The position numbers were made by a program, and so were the translations under genes. Source: Cheiracanthium punctorium (Eukaryota > Arthropoda > Arachnida > Araneae > Cheiracanthiidae). Taken from it: DNA of 64,000 nt. The notes under the pieces are model-generated. The model was not told the DNA's origin and searched no databases. It worked only from the letters and a program-made list of their open reading frames with translations. Shown piece by piece: positions 56,517 to 64,000 of this stretch. The first letter of the stretch is position 1. Each line of letters starts with the position of its first letter. Location of the stretch: NCBI GenBank assembly GCA_038373885.1, contig JAWZYV010015836.1:186001-250000 (forward strand), written 5' to 3'.

Positions 56517-57330
56517 GGGTGACGCAAAAAAAACGGCTATTTTTTTTTAGTCTCGTGTGAAAAAATGTTAGTTTTTGATGTTAAAATAAATAAGTTTCTG
56601 AAAGTTTCATTCAAAATTTAAATTTTGAAAGGTCACTCACATTTTTTTTTATATTTATGAGTGCATTACTTTAGATTTTTTTCGAGCGACCTTTCAATAT
56701 TCAAATTAAAATTCCGTATTTTTTTCTATTATTTAGTAGAATAATCGATAAAAATACACAGCGAGATGAACTAAAAATCAAGCAGAATATAGAAAACATT
56801 ATCTTTTTAAATTTAATACTGTTTTTGATCAACTACAACATTTAAACAATATTTCATCTGAAACCGAATTTAAAACTTTAACAAGTTTTATTGATTTTTA
56901 GTTCATCTCGAAGTGTTATTTTATTATATTATACTAAATAGAAGAAAAAAAAGTGTATGGAATTTTAATTTGAATATTAAAAGGTCGCTCGAAAATATCT
57001 AAAGTAATGCAGTAATAAATTTTAAAACAAGTGTGAGCGACCTTTCAAAATTTAAATTTTGAACTGAAACTTATCTATTTTTGGATATATCAGATTTTAT
57101 CTATATCAGAAACTTATTTATTTTTGGTCTATAAAACTATAGCCGAGCGTAACGATAAAAAAATTGAAAAAGAAAAAAAATCGATTTTTGACGATTTTTG
57201 AAATGTAAAAAAAAAATATTGAGCGACCTCTTATTTTTTTTTTGAGCTGTCCTTTGGAGGAGGCTCTTAAATCAAAAACTGACATTTTTTCACATGAGAC
57301 AAAAAAAATAGGCGTTTTTTTGCGTCACAC
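56517..57330. mobile_element. 814-bp nested palindromic element
   Basis: The ends GGGTGACGCAAAAAAAACGG and, reversed, GTGTGACGCAAAAAAACGCC are inverted copies, continuing through GTGAAAAAATGT(T/C)AGTTTTTGAT. TA flanks both sides (56515-56516 and 57331-57332). Inward, three more mirrored pairs occur in order: an AAAATTTAAATTTTGAAAGG block near 56616 and its complement near 57036; a GCGACCTTTCAATATTCAAA block near 56686 and its complement near 56968; and GATGAACTAAAAATCAA near 56765 and its complement near 56891. The whole unit can fold on itself. No protein is encoded. It is a MITE of Tc1/mariner type by its TA target. Confidence 0.85.
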
Positions 57331-57371
57331 TAGTGTACATATGTATGTATAAATACGTACAGGGTTCAAAG

Positions 57372-57848
57372 TGTAAGAAAACAAGAGATGAGGAGTGGAA
57401 TTGCCCGTCTAAGTACAACAGATGGCCACAGGAATCACACACCACTAGATGGCCGCTAAATTCGACGTGTTTGGCTGCAATGGTTTGATGAAACATTTTG
57501 GGTCATCCTATGCACAGCCCGGATATCGGAGATACTAGAATCTAGTAACTTCCATCTCTCCAGGCCTTTGAAGAAGCATATGGCAGATCGCCATTTCCAA
57601 CCAGATTCCACGTATGAGAGCGGTGTCTTCAAGTATCTCAAGACCAGGGACTCTAATTTGAACACAGAGGAATCTGATTCCGATCAGAATTAGGACCGAG
57701 TGATGTCGCAATTCCGGTTAAAGTCTAGTTGGGTTACTACGTTCCGATTTAGCTGGGAAAGAAATTCTGGAGTGGAATAAAAGTTCCTTAATTTCCGAGC
57801 CGAGAGCAAGTGAAATATGCTTTCTATGTCGTAACATTCTACTCGCAC
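57372..57848 (+). repeat. Possible LTR fragment
   Basis: A GC-richer block that begins TGTAAGAAAACAAGAGATG, carries AATAAA at 57776, and ends ...CTACTCGCACA, i.e. TG...CA ends with a poly-A signal about 70 bp from the 3' end, as in LTRs. It is followed by ATATGGCGTTGATTC, which could be read as a primer-binding site. No matching second LTR, coding sequence or target-site duplication was found, so this remains a suggestion. Confidence 0.3.
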
Positions 57849-57859
57849 AATATGGCGTT

Positions 57860-60800
57860 GATTCTAGTTGTAACTTATTTGGAAGAGGATAATCGCCTTC
57901 GAATTCGAAAAATAAGAATTCGTCCCCTTAAATGGATTTAACTTGAATGAGAATTAATTTGTTAGCATTTACAGGGTAAATAAATTCATTTGTGCGGAGC
58001 TTATTGAAATTTATACTAGTACTCTGATAGATTATATATATTTACAATAATGCTGAAACCACCCTGATAGTAATTTATAAAAAAAGTGTCAATAAAAAAT
58101 AGTTAGAATTTAAGATATATCATATTTCATAAAAAATAGTTTACAAAATAGTAGTGATATTCATGTAAAACATGAGGGTTTTTAAAACTTATTTCTTTTT
58201 CCGACATGAAATAATACTCTTTAATTTTCATTAACACTATTAATATTACCCTTTTTCTTTAATATTTTACTCTGTTTTTTTCATGAAGAATTATAGCTAA
58301 ATTGCTAATGCTATTATTAAAATATTATAATATTAAAAAAATAAAACATCCATTTATTCTGCATTAAGTTATTTGGAGCAGTTTTAAATGTTGTATTTAA
58401 ACATAATATAAGTACGTAAGTCTTTTGATATAGCTTAAATGGTAAAGATCATCCTATTTTATTTATTTATTTATTTATTTTTGTCCATATCCTTGAGCAG
58501 CCTAATTATTGATATTGTGAAATAAAGCTTTATACCTGAAATAATTCGGAAATTATTCTTTTTTGAAAATAATTAAAAAAGCTCCTTTATTTATAGTGCC
58601 TAGTTCCACTGAACCTGAAGTACACAATGCGAAAAACTTGTAGATTGGAACCGAGATAAGAAAAAGAAGTTGCTCATAGTCATGATTTTTTTTAACTGTT
58701 AAAAATGTAAAGTTGTAATAAAAATGAAAAGTCCTCTTAAAAATTAATGAAGGTATTTTAAATATATTAAAATAATTACACAATAACTAAGTGAATATAA
58801 TAACGTAATAGTGATATCTGAGTTTGTAAAATTTACAAAATGAAAAGTTCCTGACTTTGAACCGGCTTTCAGTTGATAGGAGCGAAATGCACCGACGCAC
58901 ACGGTTAGGCATTGCCCCCTTACCATCGCGGAAGTAAGAGTCAAATGAGGCAGCAGCAGTAATGGAAACAGAGAAATAAAAAGTGGATACAGGAAATGTG
59001 AAGTACTACTGTCACTTACTATGTACTTTTATGAATTAATTTATAATTAATGATTTCATGCATTTATGTCTTAGACTGTCTGGTATTCTTCCAGTAAGTT
59101 CATTGTGACGTGGCTGCCTCACAGCCAAGATACAAAAAAATCAGAAACTTATGTGCAGGAAATGACATTTGCATTCTCCAGTTGGTCAATATGGAAATGT
59201 TCTCCATTGGAATGTGAAATCTTCACAATTTACATTCTGATGGGTGAATCCGATGTGCTCGTAGAATTGATAATAGAATTCGTGGAAACGAGTTTCTCAT
59301 GAAACTCATCTCCGATTGACATTCACTCTGATCGGAATTTAAAAGGACTGTGTTCGTCATAGAGCAACAGGTCCTAATTCCTTCGAAGATGCTTTAGACA
59401 GCTTGTTATTAAGGGTGGAAATGTCTTGCTATGCTTGTGTATCTCTCGGATATCGTGAATAAACGTTTTTAAAGGACCCCTTACCTTGCATTTATCAACC
59501 ACAACCGCATTTTTGGAAGATTATATTCATAACATTATAGGCATCATATTTCAAAATTTCATTTCTACAGCAAAAATGGATTTTGTCAAACAAGAGAGGT
59601 TTTTTTTCCTTTTTTGGTGGGAAAAATGTTTAATTCTGTTTACATGAAAAAGATCTTTTACTGAACATTTTGATCGTAACAGCATTGAACCAATGTTTTT
59701 AAACGCGAATAGCTACTCAGGGCCGGTAACTTATTTCGGAAAGGCGCATGCATAAAACGACAACTTATTGGAAAGTATAAGTCCTTTTACTACAAAAATA
59801 CATTTTATTGTATCTTAGTAAGTAATTTATCTGGAAATATACCGAAAATTATAATTCCACTCAATTCTCTAAGTTATTTATATGCAGTTCTTATAATGCC
59901 GCACAATTCATGGAAATGCAGCACAGTGTTTTTGGGCAGTTACCTACTTCGAACTCAAAAAATAAAATGTAAATGAACAGTAGTAGACTAGAAGTAAAAA
60001 ACTCAAATATTTGAAAACCAAATACATTTTTCAAAGAGTGAAAAATGTAACGTAAAATGTAAGCTGCGACAGAGAAGGTGGAAACACTGAGAAATGCGTA
60101 ATTTTTGGCACTCACATAAAATATTCTCAAAGATGTATATGTTCCCTAAAAAATATATGATTTGGGTTATTTGTACGCATAAATATTGTTATTTAATCCT
60201 CAACTGCTTTTATAAAATTTTCTATTTATTCCACGGATTAATATATTTTTATGAAAGTTAAAATAGCTTAGCTCTTTTAGTTTAGCTCAAACTACTCAAT
60301 ATTTATCTTTTAAGATATAAAAAGAATCTATAAAGCAATATTCAAAGCTTTTTAGTTTTTTTTTCAAGGTTAAAAGACCAATAAAATGGAAAACAAAAAT
60401 TACTAATAAATAAGTAATATGTAACAACTTTTATTTTTCAAAGTAAATTTTCCGTCTGTCGACCAACCTAAAGATGTTTACATGAAAAAACTTACCCACC
60501 CCAACTATATACTTTGAGAGAGGAATTGTGCTGTGCCCACCAAGAACTGTTAGAGTTTACTAGGGAGCGTAAATATACGATACAAAAAGTGTCGTAGTCT
60601 CCGAGGAAGACAAATTCCTGACCTTATTTCACAGTGATTCCTAAGCCCCTCGTATTCGACTCTTCCCAAGTCAATTATCAAATAACACGCCCGACTTTCC
60701 CACATTATAAAAAAAGAAATTCCCACCTCTAGAAATTCCTTATCTATCTTCCTTGAAGGGTGATTGGATATCCCGTCAAAAGAGGAGAAATGAGTCTTGG

Positions 60801-62605
60801 GTAAGGCATTTGTGCTAACGCCCAGTTTTAGTCACATAGTTTGGGTGGTATAACAGTTGTACCGCCACCAGCGTCAGAAGTTTAAAGGTTCTCTACCACT
60901 AGAATTGGGGTGAGAAATAAACTAGATAAGAAGATTAATGTAAGGACTAATTGGACGTGCTTGATGTAAAGCTGCAACAATCACAAATTCATATAATGGT
61001 CTGACCTGTGTGGTGTTTTTCCTGTTTCTCGTTCACCTATACCAAAAGAAGCAATCCGTATTGCAGAGGCCGCAGCTGGTATTAGTTCAAACTGTGTCAC
61101 ATAGGTGGTTGCCAAATCTACCGAAAACCTGAAAAAGCCCACTTCCATAGATATCATGAATAGAAAGATAGTACACTTAACACACTTCATATTTCTGATG
61201 GGTGCTGATTTTTTATTTTGGAGCATGAGAAAGCCCAGACAGGAAGGAGGAAGCTTCTAATGGCAATGATTGTGACATTCACAACTCCTGTGCGCAACAC
61301 TTTAAATCCTGTACATCTGGACCCCAGGAGACAAAGATTTTGAAGAAAAAAAAAGATCATCCCAAAGATGGACGAATTGAATACCTTCGGAAAAATATCC
61401 ATATACGTGTGTGTTGATTAACATTTGTTAAACTCCTTATCATTAAACTGTCCATCGCCATTAAACGTCAATACTAACATTTAAGCAAGTTTAGTGGTTC
61501 TTCTATTTTTATTTTCATATATTTTAAGAAATTTGTTAAGTATGCCCATCTTTCATCAAATCTCCCTGCATATTTTTCTCATACTCATTGAAGCTTGAAA
61601 TGTCTATACAAAGCTTGTAGAATTCCTATATTTATTTTTAAAGTAGATTAAAAATATTTTCTAAGCATGCTTAGAGAAATTATTTCATTCTTTAAAATCT
61701 TAAAGTGTTGAAATAAATTTGAAAAGATGGGGTCGTAGAGGAACACTAGCTTACACGAACACATTTCCATGTAAAAATTAAATTATTTTACAATACTTAA
61801 AACAGCGAAATTAATTTTAAATTGAAATAAACCATTACTAAGGAGCCTACAAATTTAATGTACATTAAAAAGGAAAAAGAGCTTTTCAAAATGCTGTTTT
61901 TACAGAGCTGTAACTATTCAAATTTATTTCTGATATTTGCTCTCTTTTTCATTACTATTATATTTCATGATATTTCATCATGTGCTACAAGTAAATTCCT
62001 GCAATTATACAACATTGTGCAGCACAAAACATACGCAAAAATAAGACTAAGCAGTAGGCATGAATAAATCACTCAGGAAAACAATAATATGTATATAAGT
62101 ATGATTGTTACATTATCTTAAATATTTGGAGATAAATGTTATACATTAAAAGTATAGAATTTTTATCAATTACCTAAGTAAATCATAGCAAATGGAATAT
62201 GGGTATCGGAAATTTTAATAACGTAAGTAGAATTACATTATCTTTTGTCTAATTGATCCCATTTTAATTAATTCTACTGATACCAGAACTCGATAAAGCA
62301 AAATATTTATTGATTTTCAAAGTCGATATAGTGGCAAAATTAACTACCAAAATGCTGTCAGAGTAAACTAAAGCTACTGCTGTATGTCTTATATATCTAT
62401 CGATACTGAAAAGATTCGATACTGATACTTAAGTGGACGAGGAATCAACATTTCACAATAAATTGTAATACGTTTTATGCATTGTAATTTTAGTTATATG
62501 AGTTTGATGAATTTCCAATTATTTCTCTTCTCGGTAGATCAGTTTTTGCAATTTTAACATGATAGTGTAAAGAATTTTGGGAAGAAACATTTTACGGGAC
62601 ACTTT
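57860..62605. other. Mostly AT-rich desert
   Basis: No gene supported. It holds an (ATTT)n run at 58458-58482 and a short hairpin GAGTTTC/GAAACTC at 59291-59308. There are also two GC-richer stretches I cannot identify (60500-60920 and 61000-61400), whose longest open frames (71-81 codons) carry no known motif. These two are the best places to look for exons or unrecognised repeats. Confidence 0.4.
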
Positions 62606-62611
62606 ATCATG

Positions 62612-62838
62612 TCTGCCGCCCAAATGGTGCAGTGGCTAAATACGCATTCTATCACGCACTGGGCCCAGGTTCGATACCTGGCTTGGGCTTGAGTGTTAAC
62701 TCGATCTGTCCCTTCATAAGTGGAAATGCTGGTTGGCCACTGAGTGTCCTCATAGTAAAATGACCAATAATTTCTGGCCATTGTAGTGGCAAATGCCTAG
62801 CCAAAGTGATAAGTGCCTGCACGTTATTAAAAGAAACA
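62612..62838 (+). repeat. tRNA-derived SINE (fourth family)
   Basis: The A box is TGGTGCAGTGGCTAAATACG (62625-62644) and the B box is CAGGTTCGATACCTGG (62666-62681), an almost perfect pol III promoter. The tRNA-like head is followed by a body that ends near TTATTAAAAGAAACAAA. The body differs from the 17.6, 20.2 and 45.4 kb SINEs. No clear target-site duplication. Confidence 0.78.
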
Positions 62839-62839
62839 A

Positions 62840-63415
62840 AAATCAGCCTTTCTCTTTACTTACAAGCCCAGATTTTAAGATACTGAAAAAACACATTGAT
62901 AGACATGTTTATACGCAATTTAAAATCACACTGCATGTTAAATGCTAAAACGCAGTGGTATCCTGTTACATTCAGGATATTTTTCAAAAACTCATCTCTG
63001 GTAATTACATGATTCATAGGCAAAATTTATAAGGGAGTGGATTTCTCATTTCTGGTAGATACGGAAATTATATTTGGAGGGGCTCTAATTTTTCAAATGT
63101 TTGATTGACTAGACAAAATACAAAATAAAACAATATGTTTCCCGAAAATTCTGTAACTTTTTGAGAAGGGGCTAATTTACAAATAAAAGCTCGTTTGACC
63201 TAAATAAATTGTAGCAAATGAATGAATGTAGCACAAACGCAAAATGTTACTATTGAGCAATGTCTTTTGGTGGGGCTCGAGCTTCTTATCTTCTCCCCGG
63301 GATCCATGACAGGTTAGCAGAACCTCACATTTCTAGGGTCACATTACTAGGATCAACACATTTAACTACTCTGGCGTGCTAGCAGGTGTTACAAAATCAG
63401 CAGCAGATGTACAAT
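62840..63415. other. Mostly AT-rich spacer
   Basis: From about 63270 to 63400 a GC-richer stretch (GGGGCTCGAGC..., CCCCGGGATCC) adjoins the SINE fragment and may be part of the same repeat; I cannot name it. Confidence 0.4.
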
Positions 63416-63418
63416 AGT

Positions 63419-63516
63419 TTGATAGCTCACGTCACCGAATGTCTCGTTTAGTTCTGCATGCTCGTCCTTCCAGGAGTTTACCGCCGCAATTTGGATCCTC
63501 ATCAGAAGGACCCTAA
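63419..63516 (-). repeat. SINE 3' fragment, same family as 45.35 kb
   Basis: On the minus strand TTCTGATGAGGATCCAAATT, GCGGCGG, GGAAGGACG and GACATTCGGTGACGTGAGCT follow the same order as the 3' half of the SINE at 45353-45654 (CTCCTGATGAGGTTCCAAAT, GTGGCGG, GGAAGGACG, ACATTCAGTGACGCGAGCTG). The tRNA head is missing, so this copy is 5'-truncated. Confidence 0.7.
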
Positions 63517-63824
63517 TGCAAATATATATATATTATATTCTTATTTCTCACTTTAAATTGGGGTGCAAAGTCTCTGTAAACCTCCTGATTATTTATTATA
63601 TGTAGAAATGTTAATCCTTTTAAATAGATACATACGTTTTTCCTTTCAAATTTTAGTAATGCAAAATTTATTATTTACTGAGGTAAAAGTCTTATATTGT
63701 CTTTTCTTAATCATCTATATTTTCAAATATATAGTTTTCATAAACTATAATCACAAATTATGTTCTAAGAAGTATGAAGGCTATGCGTATTTCTGCTGAC
63801 AGCTTTATACTCAATCGCCATCAG

Positions 63825-63839
63825 AGAGAGAGAGAGAGA
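63825..63839. repeat. (GA)n microsatellite
   Basis: About seven GA units. The rest of 63520-64000 is AT-rich and I recognise nothing in it. Confidence 0.9.
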
Positions 63840-64000
63840 TACCATGAAATCCATATATATCTGTCTAAGCGAGAATGCCTAAGCATTGACAGCCTCATTG
63901 ATAAATTAATAAGTCAGCAAGTAAATCCGATAAAGTCGAAAATTATTACGGCTACTCCCTTTTTCTCAGGTAATTACTTTCACTGTGTATTTTTAATATC

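Noticed and set aside
60981..61402. Two overlapping minus frames of 71 and 81 codons in a GC-richer stretch
   Set aside because: No motif or family resemblance; left as unidentified sequence and not called as a gene.

Overview
This is a eukaryotic, strongly AT-rich window with no recognisable host protein-coding gene. It has long (TA)n, (TG)n and GATA arrays, pol III-type SINEs and a dense collection of Tc1/mariner/pogo-class DNA transposons. I infer an arthropod, most probably a spider: the intact 346-residue Tcb-like transposase, the mariner family with a DUF4817-type N-terminal domain, and the TA-flanked palindromic MITEs all look like families I know from spider genomes. That taxonomic call rests on memory and no search was run.

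Layout. 0.8-2.1 kb: decayed Tc1-type transposase, minus strand. 3.25-3.67 kb: palindromic TA-flanked MITE. 3.7-17.6 kb: AT-rich desert with microsatellites and a 24-bp motif repeated four times at 10.2-11.7 kb. 17.6-18.4 kb: a tRNA-derived SINE beside a decayed PHD-like zinc-finger fragment. 20.0-20.3 kb: a second SINE. 27.5-30.6 kb: a low-confidence palindrome-bearing repeat, a GC-rich island with a CRE-like palindrome, a 174-bp MITE, and a mariner-type transposase pseudogene cut by a solo-LTR-like insert. 31.0-33.1 kb: a degenerate tandem array. 33.5-34.1 kb: a Tigger-type MITE and a foldback element. 35.0-36.9 kb: a 1.9-kb element with ~190-bp inverted repeats that keeps only a transposase HTH segment. 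37.9-38.5 kb: large TA arrays and a 90-bp tandem duplication. 39.2-40.3 kb: a pogo-like element inside another. 41.0-41.9 kb: a SINE and a second copy of the foldback family. 44.4 kb: a small transposase N-terminal remnant. 45.35-45.65 kb: a SINE with a perfect 14-bp target-site duplication. 46.48-48.25 kb: a 1.78-kb element with ~700-bp inverted arms whose centre encodes only a DNA-binding domain. 48.84-51.16 kb: an element with ~190-bp inverted repeats split by a complete Tc1-like transposon that has an uninterrupted DD34E transposase. 52.68-53.45 kb: a decayed ~256-codon reading frame I cannot identify. 56.5-57.3 kb: an 814-bp nested palindrome. 57.4-57.85 kb: a possible LTR. 62.6 and 63.4 kb: further SINE sequence.

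The window therefore records successive transposon invasions: nested insertions, a solo LTR in a transposase, a MITE in a dispersed repeat. A recurrent pattern is that only the N-terminal DNA-binding part of a transposase survives, inside long inverted repeats (clearest at 34.96-36.86 and 46.48-48.25 kb). Whether that is ordinary deletion or selection for a repressor-like or cis-mobilised unit cannot be decided from one window, but it is my main candidate for something undescribed. Host exons could still be hidden in the desert, since short exons cannot be called here without transcript or protein data.
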